From: Pseudolabrys sp.
GTDB lineage: Bacteria > Pseudomonadota > Alphaproteobacteria > Rhizobiales > Xanthobacteraceae
Assembly: GCA_029945495.1 (NCBI GenBank)
Contig: JAQSCR010000474.1
Span: forward strand, 1 to 12,000
Direction of reading: 5' to 3'
DNA length: 12,000 nucleotides
Shown here: piece by piece, positions 1 through 8,124 of the stretch
Layout: each line of letters starts with the position of its first letter
Numbering within the stretch: the first letter of the stretch is position 1
Translations under genes and position numbers: made by a program
The notes under the pieces: generated by a model
Databases searched by the model: none
The model's input: only the letters and a program-made list of their open reading frames with translations
What the model was told of the DNA's origin: nothing

Positions 1-1167
1 GGCGCCGATCTGCTCGTCCCAGCGATTGAAGGCATAGACCAGCTTGTCGGGCAGCAGCGGCAGTTCCTGCTTGTTGTTGGCGACCGCGGCCGCGTATTCG
101 GGGCGGCCGAACTCCTCGATCACCTTCTGGCTCGCGGCCGGCGCCATCGACAGCGGCACATCCTTGACCGCCGGTCCCGGATAGAAATAGCCGTCGTCAT
201 AGGTCGTCGCCTGCGCTTCCTTCGTCAGCAGGTAATTGAGCAGGTCGAGCAGCACCGCCAGCTTGTCGTTGGAGACGCCCTTCGGAATGCAGAGATAGTG
301 CGCATCCAGAACCCAGTGGAAGCCCTTCAGGAAGAACACCTTGGCTTCCTTCGGCACGATGCCAAGCGCGCGCGGGTTGATGTCCCAGCCCATCTGCGAG
401 GGGGTCATGTCGCGCGAGCCTTCGCCGAGTTCCTTCAACACCAGCCCGGTGCCGGCGGGGTAATATTCGATGTATTGGCCGATCTCCTTGAGATAGGCCC
501 AGGTCTTGTCCCAACCATCCTTCGGATCTTTCGGGTCCTTATCGCCGAGAATGTACGGCAGGCCCATCATGAAGATGCGGCCGGGACCGGAATTGGCCGG
601 GCGGGCATACATGAAGCGGTTCGGATTGGCCTTAGCCCAGGCGAGCAGTTCTTCCGCCGTCGTCGGCACCTGCTTTACCTTAGCCGGCATGTATTCCATC
701 ACCGGACCGGCCGGGCAGAACACGATGCAAACGCCCTGGTTCGCAGCGAGGCCCTGCATCTGCTTGGCGCCGGGCAGATAGATGTCGTCGAGCTTCGGCA
801 GCTTGGCGGCATATTCGGAAGCGATCGGAATCCAGAGCTTCTGGTCGACGCCGGCCGAGAGCGCGTCGATGCCGGTGAGCACACCGTCGATATCGACGCG
901 GTTGGCGTCCTGTTGCGCCTTGATCTTGCCCGGCAGTTCCGGCGCCGGCGCCTTGGTGAAGTTGATCTTGGAAACGAGCTTGGGGTTCTTGTCGCGGTAG
1001 GCTTCGATCGCCTTTTGCGTCAGCGCCAGATTGCCGGCGACATCGACGAAGTTGAGGGTCACGGGCGAACTCGGCATCGGCAGGGTCTGCGCCAATGCTT
1101 TGAAATCCAACATGGCGGAGCCTGCGATGCCGCCGACGACGGCACGACGAGTAATTTTGAATGTCAT
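1..1167 (-). CDS. ABC transporter substrate-binding protein (partial, C-terminus beyond window)
   Basis: This is the periplasmic solute-binding component of an ABC importer, family-1/PotD-like by overall look; the ligand cannot be told. The frame is open from the ATG at 1167 to the window edge (389 codons, no stop). It is probably nearly complete, because it ends in an AFNRWDEQIGA-like stretch typical of the C-terminus of these proteins. The N-terminus, MTFKITRRAVVGGIAGSA, has twin arginines at residues 7-8, a short hydrophobic run and an ALAQ cleavage-like site near residues 24-27, so Tat export is plausible. The start is supported by GAGAGGAAA eight bases upstream. The same frame stays open upstream to about 1446, but contains no ATG. 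The permease and ATPase genes are presumably further left, outside the window. A GntR regulator lies upstream on the same strand, suggesting substrate-responsive control. The substrate-binding-protein call is firm; the Tat signal and the substrate class are inferences. Confidence 0.88.
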   Translation of the reverse strand, partial: MTFKITRRAVVGGIAGSAMLDFKALAQTLPMPSSPVTLNFVDVAGNLALTQKAIEAYRDKNPKLVSKINFTKAPAPELPGKIKAQQDANRVDIDGVLTGIDALSAGVDQKLWIPIASEYAAKLPKLDDIYLPGAKQMQGLAANQGVCIVFCPAGPVMEYMPAKVKQVPTTAEELLAWAKANPNRFMYARPANSGPGRIFMMGLPYILGDKDPKDPKDGWDKTWAYLKEIGQYIEYYPAGTGLVLKELGEGSRDMTPSQMGWDINPRALGIVPKEAKVFFLKGFHWVLDAHYLCIPKGVSNDKLAVLLDLLNYLLTKEAQATTYDDGYFYPGPAVKDVPLSMAPAASQKVIEEFGRPEYAAAVANNKQELPLLPDKLVYAFNRWDEQIGA

Positions 1168-1173
1168 TTGATG

Positions 1174-1185
1174 TTTCCTCTCCCT
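1174..1185 (-). promoter_or_regulatory. Ribosome binding site of the substrate-binding protein gene
   Basis: On the minus strand the sequence AGGGAGAGGAAA ends a few bases before the ATG at 1167, with AGGA eight bases from the start codon. It fixes the start within a frame that is open for a further 90 or so codons upstream. Confidence 0.7.
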
Positions 1186-1366
1186 ACGTTTTCGTTGATT
1201 TAACGCTGCGTGAGCCGGCTCTTGCAGTTCTTGGCAGAGACAATTTTTCGAACTCGACGCAACAGCGGCCGCGTGTTTGCGCGCCGCAGAGTTTCGTCCG
1301 TCGATGAGAAAGTTGAGGGTGTAACGCTTGCGCGTCGCAAGCCGCCATGGCGAACGGCGAATGGCC

Positions 1367-1420
1367 TCAAAGAATGCGGTGCGGTCCTCCCTTGGCACGG
1401 CCGTCGCGCGCGAGGCGCAC
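1367..1420 (-). CDS. Possible 17-codon leader ORF
   Basis: A GTG at 1420 lies 11 bases after AAAAGGAGG, a full match to the 16S rRNA tail, and opens a 17-codon frame reading MRLARDGRAKGGPHRIL before TGA at 1367-1369. It starts about 30 bases into the inferred transcript. An ATC codon two codons earlier, in frame, is closer to the Shine-Dalgarno. The peptide is rich in arginine (four) and glycine and resembles nothing I recognise. The strong binding site so far from the main gene is the only real evidence. It may be an attenuator-like or translationally coupled leader peptide, or the site may be chance in a GC-rich background. Confidence 0.3.
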   Translation of the reverse strand: MRLARDGRAKGGPHRIL

Positions 1421-1456
1421 GCCGATGCTTGCCTCCTTTTTGAAGCTTATAGATTT

Positions 1457-1485
1457 ATGCTAATACTCTAATATATTAGTGTCAA
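1457..1485 (-). promoter_or_regulatory. Sigma70-like promoter for the ABC transporter, with operator palindrome in the spacer
   Basis: On the minus strand a perfect -35 box TTGACA (1480-1485) is followed by exactly 17 bases and a 4-of-6 -10 box TAGCAT (1457-1462). The spacer is very AT-rich in a GC-rich genome and holds the perfect 12-base palindrome CTAATATATTAG (1468-1479). The symmetry can be extended to 18 bases (1465-1482) with one mismatched pair. A third copy of the half-site CTAATA, in direct orientation on the plus strand, occupies 1460-1465. A protein bound there would block RNA polymerase. The GntR/FCD regulator next door is the obvious candidate, by inference. Confidence 0.65.
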
Positions 1486-1665
1486 ACCCGACCTTGGTCT
1501 CGCCGGCCGCCGGGATGGTCGAACGTTGCAAATACGCATCGCGATCGTCGCGGCGGCAAAGGTCCGGATCAAGTCGGCCACCGCAGCGGCCGCGTCAATT
1601 CCAGCTTGTTTCTTGTGGGGCGCGGACGGTGAAATCTAGCGACGGGCGCCGAGGCCGCAGCCCGC
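1486..1665. other. Non-coding stretch between the transporter promoter and the end of the GntR gene
   Basis: No gene is supportable here. The only structure I see is an imperfect inverted repeat just after the GntR stop codon: CTAG plus CGGGC at 1636-1647 against GCCCG plus CTAG at 1660-1669. It could fold at the end of the GntR transcript, but no run of T follows on the minus strand, so it is a poor intrinsic terminator. Confidence 0.35.
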
Positions 1666-2373
1666 CTAGCCAAAATAGTCAGGATAATTGGCGCGCAGAA
1701 CTTCGATCCGGGCGATCGTGTCGGCGAGATGCTCCCGCATCGCCCGCTGTGCCGCTTCGACGTCCGACCGCAGAACGGCATCAAGGATCGACTGATGATC
1801 GCTGACGACCTTTTCGGGTTTTCGATCGTTGAACCACCGCAGATGAAGCCGCCGGATGCGATCGAGCTGACCGCACCGCTTCTCTATAAGTGCGGTCAAA
1901 CTAGCCAGTCCAGCGGCGGCGTAGAGGTCGCGATGGAATTGCCGATCGAGTTCGGCAAACTCTTCGAACGATTGTGCGCGCTCCCAGGAGCGGGCCAGCC
2001 GGTCATGGCTGTCCTGCGCCGCGGCAAGCTTCGCCTTTTGCGGATCGGCGGCGAGCCGCGCCACGATATCGGCCTCGACCGCCTTACGGAGAAACTGAGC
2101 TTCGAGGATTTGATCGACGTCGATCCGGCTGACCTCGGTACGCGATTGCGGATAGGTCGCGACCAGACCCTCCTCGGCCAATTTCTGCAACGCCTCGCGC
2201 AGCGGCGTCTGACTGATCTGGTAGTATTGCGATAGCTCTACGCGAGACAACGGAGAGTCGGGCGGCAGATCCAGTGAAATAATTCGCCGTCGCAAATCCG
2301 CATAGACCTGCTGTGCCAGCGGCAACCGCCGATCAAACTGCCAACGTTGCGTCGTATCGATGAGTGCATTCAT
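1666..2373 (-). CDS. GntR-family transcriptional regulator, FadR/FCD type
   Basis: A ligand-responsive DNA-binding repressor or activator of 235 residues, the usual size for the FCD subfamily. Residues about 18-80 form the winged helix (VYADLRRRIISLDLPP, then SQTPLREALQKLAEEGLV as the recognition-helix region). Residues about 85-222 form the helical FCD domain. The expected metal or ligand residues are visible: Asp143 and His147 in ELDRQFHRDL, His193 in SDHQSILDAV and His215 in REHLADTI. FCD proteins often sense small organic acids through this site. The gene lies upstream of the ABC transporter gene on the same strand, with an AT-rich palindromic promoter between them, so it probably controls that transporter. 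The start at 2373 is the longest available and lacks a clear Shine-Dalgarno, so a leaderless or poorly translated message is possible. Family call secure; target inferred. Confidence 0.92.
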   Translation of the reverse strand: MNALIDTTQRWQFDRRLPLAQQVYADLRRRIISLDLPPDSPLSRVELSQYYQISQTPLREALQKLAEEGLVATYPQSRTEVSRIDVDQILEAQFLRKAVEADIVARLAADPQKAKLAAAQDSHDRLARSWERAQSFEEFAELDRQFHRDLYAAAGLASLTALIEKRCGQLDRIRRLHLRWFNDRKPEKVVSDHQSILDAVLRSDVEAAQRAMREHLADTIARIEVLRANYPDYFG

Positions 2374-2426
2374 TGGGGATGTGCGGGCGACAACGCTGGC
2401 TTGTTGATGTAATCGATCGACTTAAA

Positions 2427-2435
2427 CTAATATTT
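2427..2435. promoter_or_regulatory. Possible GntR operator half-site upstream of its own gene
   Basis: The sequence CTAATATTT lies 54 bases upstream of the GntR start in an AT-rich patch. It shares CTAATAT with the palindrome in the transporter promoter (1468-1479). It has only one good half, so autoregulation is a weak inference. Confidence 0.25.
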
Positions 2436-2453
2436 CACTTCGGCCATAGCAAG

Positions 2454-2482
2454 CACCGCCCCAAAACTCGATTTTAGCGGTG
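2454..2482. repeat. Inverted repeat between the VOC and GntR genes
   Basis: CACCGC (2454-2459) pairs with GCGGTG (2477-2482). Inside it AAAA (2463-2466) can pair with TTTT (2472-2475), around a 5-base loop. No T-run follows on either strand, so it is not a convincing terminator. It may be an extra operator or a structured element ahead of the GntR promoter. Confidence 0.3.
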
Positions 2483-2548
2483 GTGCGGCACCTTGAAACG
2501 GCGCCGTTCGCACGTGCGTTATCGCTTGCATCGGCGGCTGCAAACGAA

Positions 2549-2573
2549 AAACGCCGCGCGGGGCGCGGCGTTT
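2549..2573 (-). terminator. Rho-independent terminator of the VOC gene
   Basis: A perfect 11-base stem, AAACGCCGCGC against GCGCGGCGTTT, closes a 3-base loop. On the minus strand the stem runs into five T, and it lies about 30 bases after the VOC stop codon. It should separate the VOC transcript from the GntR gene. Confidence 0.88.
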
Positions 2574-2604
2574 ACGCGGTTCACCGGGCGCGCTTCGCGC
2601 CGGC

Positions 2605-3141
2605 TCAGGCCGAGAATTCTTTCTCGTGCACCCAGGCCGCCAGACGCGGTGGCTTTTTGGTCCGGCTCCACTCGTCGACCATCGCCGGCGCCACGTCCTT
2701 CAACCGCGTCAGGCGTTCGGGCGTCGCAGTCCACGCCGCGACCTCGAGACGGTGTCCGCTCGGATCGTGGAAATAGATCGACTGGAAGATGTCGTGATTG
2801 GTCGGCCCGATGACATCGAGCCCCGCGGCCTGGGCGCGCGCCTTGGCCTCGTTCAGCGTCGCCATATCCTTGACCGTGAAGGCGATATGCTGCGTCCATT
2901 CCGGCGTATTGGGATCGCGACCCATGGCGGGCGAATTCGGCAGCTCGAAGAAGGCGAGAATGTTGCCGGCGCCGGCGTCGAGGAAGATGTGCATGTAAGG
3001 GTCGGGCTCTTTCGTCGACGGCACCTTGTCTTCGGCGATGGCGCCGATCAGGTCCATCCCGAGCACGTTCTTGTAGAATTCGACGGTTTGCTTGGCGTCC
3101 TTGCAACGATAGGCGACGTGATGAATTTGCTCGACTTTCAT
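2605..3141 (-). CDS. VOC-family (glyoxalase/extradiol dioxygenase-fold) metalloenzyme
   Basis: A 178-residue protein with two paired beta-alpha-beta-beta-beta modules of the vicinal-oxygen-chelate superfamily. The first begins MKVEQIHHVAYRCKDAKQTV and the second begins near EWTQHIAFTV. Four likely metal ligands sit where expected: His8, Glu66 (AFFE), His85 (QHIAF) and Glu133 (in the FHDPSGHRLE signature, residues 124-133). Members isomerise glutathione hemithioacetals, cleave catechols or epimerise acyl-CoAs; the sequence does not let me choose. The C-terminal 40 residues after the fold are extra and charged. A GGAG seven bases upstream supports the ATG. It is divergent from a MarR regulator across a shared palindrome, an arrangement usual for inducible detoxification or aromatic-degradation enzymes. 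Confidence 0.88.
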   Translation of the reverse strand: MKVEQIHHVAYRCKDAKQTVEFYKNVLGMDLIGAIAEDKVPSTKEPDPYMHIFLDAGAGNILAFFELPNSPAMGRDPNTPEWTQHIAFTVKDMATLNEAKARAQAAGLDVIGPTNHDIFQSIYFHDPSGHRLEVAAWTATPERLTRLKDVAPAMVDEWSRTKKPPRLAAWVHEKEFSA

Positions 3142-3188
3142 GGCTGGTCTCCGTCCTTGGCGCCGATGGCAATCTGGCCTTGGGGATA

Positions 3189-3217
3189 ATTAGTAACATA
3201 TGTTACCATTAAGTCAA
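3189..3217 (-). promoter_or_regulatory. Promoter of the VOC gene (putative)
   Basis: On the minus strand TTGACT (3212-3217) and ACTAAT (3189-3194) are separated by 17 bases. The spacer contains most of the palindrome at 3193-3206, so a bound regulator would sit between the two boxes. The transcript would start about 45 bases before the VOC start codon. Confidence 0.5.
3193..3206. promoter_or_regulatory. Palindromic operator, probably for the divergent MarR regulator
   Basis: GTAACATATGTTAC is a perfect 14-base palindrome, AT-rich against a GC-rich background, in the 146-base gap between the divergent VOC and MarR genes. MarR dimers usually bind pseudo-palindromes of 16-20 bases in just this position, and partial symmetry continues outside the core. 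Binding here would repress the VOC gene and could autoregulate the MarR gene. Confidence 0.65.
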
Positions 3218-3287
3218 AGCGAATAAGCGGGCGGGACGCGGGTACTATGGCTATGGCGAATCACAACAAACAGCGACGGCAGCAGCG

Positions 3288-3770
3288 ATGAGCGACCCCC
3301 GCCAACCGACCCGGCGCCAGGCCACCGGATTCGACCTGTCTCAATTCATCCCCTATCGGCTGGCGGTTCTGGCCGACGAGATTTCGCAGACGATCGCCCA
3401 AGTCTATGTCGATCAATTCGATCTCACCCGGCATGAGTGGCGTATCCTTGCCTGGCTCGGCAAACATCGCTCGATGCCGGCAAAGGACGTCGGGCGAAAC
3501 GCCGGGCTCGACAAGATGCAGATGAGCCGGGCTTTGGCTCGGCTAGAAGACAAGAAGCTGGTGGCCGTCGAGCGCGACGAAGAGGACCGGCGCGGCAACG
3601 TCCTCGGGCTGACCCGGCAGGGCCGCGCCACCTATGACAGAATCGCGCCGCTGGCGCTGGCGCGCGAGGAATACCTGTTGTCGGCGCTGACAGTCGAGGA
3701 GGTCGCGGCGCTCGATACAATCATGGCGAAGCTGCTCCGGCAGGCCAGCGCCTTAAACGACAAGAGTTGA
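3288..3770 (+). CDS. MarR-family transcriptional regulator
   Basis: A 160-residue winged-helix dimeric repressor, standard MarR length. Residues about 20-50 give the dimerisation helix (FIPYRLAVLADEISQTIA). Residues about 63-92 are the helix-turn-helix (MPAKDVGRNAGLDKMQMSRALARLEDKKLV). Residues 94-112 are the wing, ending in the family signature DEEDRRGNVLGLTRQGR, whose paired arginines contact the DNA minor groove. The remainder is helical. The ATG at 3288 is the only start in this frame that keeps the whole domain; it has no clear Shine-Dalgarno. The divergent VOC enzyme and the palindrome between them make local control likely. The inducer is unknown; MarR proteins usually sense phenolic compounds or oxidants. 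Confidence 0.92.
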   Translation: MSDPRQPTRRQATGFDLSQFIPYRLAVLADEISQTIAQVYVDQFDLTRHEWRILAWLGKHRSMPAKDVGRNAGLDKMQMSRALARLEDKKLVAVERDEEDRRGNVLGLTRQGRATYDRIAPLALAREEYLLSALTVEEVAALDTIMAKLLRQASALNDKS

Positions 3771-3797
3771 GTTCGCGGCATCGCCCGCAGAAATAAA

Positions 3798-3822
3798 AAA
3801 CGCCGGCGCAAGGCCGGCGTTT
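3798..3822. terminator. Bidirectional terminator between MarR gene and secA
   Basis: A perfect 10-base stem, AAACGCCGGC against GCCGGCGTTT, encloses a 5-base loop between the convergent MarR and secA genes. On the minus strand it is followed by six T, a strong intrinsic terminator for secA. On the plus strand the tail TTTCTATAT is weaker but usable. Confidence 0.88.
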
Positions 3823-3853
3823 CTATATCATCGTCACGCGACGGCATTCCGCC

Positions 3854-6661
<2,808 letters not shown>

Positions 6662-6710
6662 AGGTCGAGCTCCTGATTACATTAATAGGCCGGGCGTAGC
6701 ATATTTGCCG

Positions 6711-6759
6711 GAGCATGATCTTTTCCGAAAACCGGTCCCCACTTTTCGGGATCATGCTC
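6711..6759. repeat. Small palindromic intergenic repeat of a type common in Rhizobiales
   Basis: Outer arms GAGCATGATC (6711-6720) and GATCATGCTC (6750-6759) are perfect inverse complements. Inner arms CCGAAAA (6725-6731) and TTTTCGG (6743-6749) pair as well, leaving a TTTT bulge and a CCGGTCCCCAC loop. From memory, near-identical GCATGATC...CCGAAAA...GATCATGC units are scattered between genes of Bradyrhizobium, Mesorhizobium and relatives. I cannot check copy number here. Confidence 0.75.
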
Positions 6760-6892
6760 TAGCACGCCTCCACGGCCGGATTTGGCTTCCGGCGCTCCGG
6801 AAATAGGCTCTTTTCGGGCAAATTCGACGCGAACCGCGCCCACCAACCATGGTTATCGGAGAGATAGGAGGGGGTCGGTTTATTGTCAATTG

Positions 6893-6937
6893 GCGCCGGG
6901 CAACGGCCTTAACCGGCCCCGGCGCTGGCACTTGCCA
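6893..6937. repeat. Pair of adjacent hairpins upstream of the isomerase gene
   Basis: GCGCCGGG (6893-6900) pairs with CCCGGCGC (6918-6925). Directly after it TGGCA (6926-6930) pairs with TGCCA (6933-6937). No T-run follows. They may structure the leader of the isomerase mRNA if the promoter lies upstream. Confidence 0.4.
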
Positions 6938-7023
6938 CCTCGACGCAACGGTCACGCGGTCGTTAGGTTCCCCGCGCCAGTCCGCCATTGCAAAGCCGCG
7001 ATTGTTGGGTGACAAGGGCGCCG

Positions 7024-7040
7024 TCCGCTCAAGGAGCGGA
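7024..7040. repeat. Leader hairpin just before the isomerase ribosome binding site
   Basis: TCCGCTC and GAGCGGA form a perfect 7-base stem with an AAG loop, 13 bases before the AAGGA at 7054-7058. It is close enough to influence translation start, though nothing shows that it does. Confidence 0.35.
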
Positions 7041-7064
7041 CCACACCCTTTCCAAGGACTGCAT

Positions 7065-7949
7065 ATGACCCGCCTTCTTACCGGCCTTTTGACCGCCTTT
7101 ACCCTGCTGACAGTTTTGGTCCCGGCCGTTCGCGCCCAGGACAACGCGGTCGTCGCCACGGTCAACGGCACCGAAATCCGCCAGAACGACCTCGCCGTCG
7201 CCGAGGAGGAAGCCGGCCAGCTGCCGCCGATGTCGCCGGACGCCAAGAAGGATTACCTGGTCCAGTTCATGGCCGACATGATCCTGATCACCAAGGCCGC
7301 CGAGGACAAGAAGATCGGCGACGACGCGGCCTTCAAGCGCAAGCTCGACTTCGCCCGCAAGAAGATGCTGATGGAAGGCCTGCTCGCCTCCGTCGCCAAG
7401 GACGCCTCGACCGACGCCGCCATGCACGCGGTCTATGACGACGCCGTCGCCAAGCTGCCGGCCGAGGAAGAAGTCCACGCCCGCCACATCCTGTTCCGCG
7501 CCGCCGCCGGCGACGACAAGGCCAGCAAGGAAGCCGAGGACAAGGCCAAGGCCGTGATCGTGCGCCTCAACAAGGGCGAGGACTTCCAGAAGGTCGCCGG
7601 CGAACTGACCGAAGACCCGTCGGGCAAAGCCAATGGCGGCGATCTCGGCTATTTCACCAAAGAGCAGATGGTACCGGAATTCGCCAATGTCGCCTTCGGC
7701 CTGGAGAAGGGCAAAATCTCAGGCCCGGTGAAGACCCAGTTCGGCTGGCACGTCATCAAGACCGAAGACAAGCGCACCAAGCCGAAGCCGACCTTTGACG
7801 AGGTCAAGCCGCAGATCGAGCAGTTTGTGGCGCGCAAGGCGCAGGCCGATCTGGTCACCAAGCTGCGCACCGACGCCAAGATCGTGAAGAACTACAAGGT
7901 CGAAGAGCCGAAGGCGGATGCGCCGGCAGCGCCGGCCCCGGCGAAGTAA
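7065..7949 (+). CDS. Secreted parvulin-type peptidyl-prolyl cis-trans isomerase (PpiC/PrsA/SurA-like)
   Basis: A 294-residue periplasmic folding catalyst that isomerises Xaa-Pro bonds in exported proteins. Residues 1-24 form a Sec signal peptide (MTRLLTGLLT, hydrophobic core, then AVRA before Gln25). A SurA/PrsA-like N-terminal segment follows (ATVNGTEIRQNDL, 31-43). The parvulin domain covers about 136-232: EEVHARHILF with His138 and His141, NGGDLGYF (190-197), FANVAFGLEKGKISGPVKTQFGWHVI, and the conserved His229. The tail is Ala/Pro-rich. I chose the ATG at 7065 because AAGGA (7054-7058) lies six bases upstream and a signal peptide follows directly. The longer frame from 6849 adds 72 low-complexity residues that would bury the signal. 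Being divergent from secA fits a shared role in export and folding. Confidence 0.93.
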   Translation: MTRLLTGLLTAFTLLTVLVPAVRAQDNAVVATVNGTEIRQNDLAVAEEEAGQLPPMSPDAKKDYLVQFMADMILITKAAEDKKIGDDAAFKRKLDFARKKMLMEGLLASVAKDASTDAAMHAVYDDAVAKLPAEEEVHARHILFRAAAGDDKASKEAEDKAKAVIVRLNKGEDFQKVAGELTEDPSGKANGGDLGYFTKEQMVPEFANVAFGLEKGKISGPVKTQFGWHVIKTEDKRTKPKPTFDEVKPQIEQFVARKAQADLVTKLRTDAKIVKNYKVEEPKADAPAAPAPAK

Positions 7950-7992
7950 ACTCTCCGACCGACGAGGGTTGCTACAAATGCCCGGCCTTGTA

Positions 7993-8022
7993 ACCGGAAG
8001 TCGGGTATACCCGACTTCCGGT
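7993..8022 (+). terminator. Strong rho-independent terminator of the isomerase gene
   Basis: A perfect 30-base palindrome: ACCGGAAGTCGGG (7993-8005) pairs with CCCGACTTCCGGT (8010-8022) around TATA. The tail ATTTTATTATG follows on the plus strand. It lies 44 bases after the stop codon. Confidence 0.88.
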
Positions 8023-8035
8023 ATTTTATTATGTG

Positions 8036-8063
8036 CCGCAACTCGGGCAGGCCCGAGTTGCGG
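8036..8063. terminator. Second long stem-loop in tandem with the isomerase terminator
   Basis: CCGCAACTCGGGC (8036-8048) pairs perfectly over 13 bases with GCCCGAGTTGCGG (8051-8063), leaving only AG unpaired in the middle. The tail ATTGCATTTTGC is moderately T-rich. It shares the core pattern AA-TCGGG-4-CCCGA-TT with the first stem-loop. It could be a back-up terminator or a short repeat element, and it lies 61 bases before argJ. Confidence 0.65.
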
Positions 8064-8124
8064 ATTGCATTTTGCTTAGGTAGGCAATTCGCAGACCCTC
8101 GCCTTTTTCATTGGATGCCGCCCG

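Larger units (their letters stand above)
1168..1450 (-). other. Long structured 5' leader of the ABC transporter operon (inferred)
   Basis: If transcription starts from the promoter at 1457-1485, the mRNA has an untranslated leader of roughly 280 bases. It begins with an exceptionally good Shine-Dalgarno sequence, AAAAGGAGG (1432-1440), which is not followed by the transporter gene. Further on are a GCTTGCG-ACG-CGCAAGC hairpin (1326-1342) and the palindrome CGCCATGGCG (1343-1352). A second open stretch in the same frame as the small leader ORF runs from an ATG at 1348 to a stop at 1184, but has no ribosome binding site. I do not recognise a known riboswitch. The long leader is an inference from promoter position; a weaker promoter nearer the gene could exist. 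Confidence 0.4.
6662..7064. other. Divergent control region between secA and the prolyl isomerase gene
   Basis: About 400 bases hold no convincing gene. From left to right: the secA Shine-Dalgarno (6670-6674); a palindromic intergenic repeat (6711-6759); a small inverted repeat TTCCGG-CGCT-CCGGAA (6787-6802); two adjacent GC-rich hairpins (6893-6937); and a 7-base-stem hairpin (7024-7040) just before the isomerase binding site. An AGGAGGGGG tract at 6867-6875 resembles a ribosome binding site, but no sensible ORF follows. I could not pick clear -35/-10 pairs for either gene. Confidence 0.5.

Noticed and set aside
298..1203. A 301-codon open frame on the plus strand
   Set aside because: Antisense to the substrate-binding protein gene, which has a signal peptide, a ribosome binding site and recognisable family sequence. 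The plus-strand product is Arg/His-rich and unlike any family.
1184..1348. A 54-residue minus-strand ORF in the transporter leader
   Set aside because: It begins with ATG but has no Shine-Dalgarno, no recognisable family and a composition that does not look coding. Noted only as part of the leader.
1210..1443. A 77-codon plus-strand frame in the gap before the transporter gene
   Set aside because: No ribosome binding site and a composition like random GC-rich sequence. The region reads better as a leader on the other strand.
6867..6875. AGGAGGGGG as the ribosome binding site of a small gene before the isomerase
   Set aside because: No start codon at suitable spacing opens a believable frame, so it was left as a purine-rich tract.
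6849..7064. Upstream start for the isomerase, adding 72 residues
   Set aside because: It would place the clear signal peptide inside the protein. AAGGA with proper spacing precedes the ATG at 7065.
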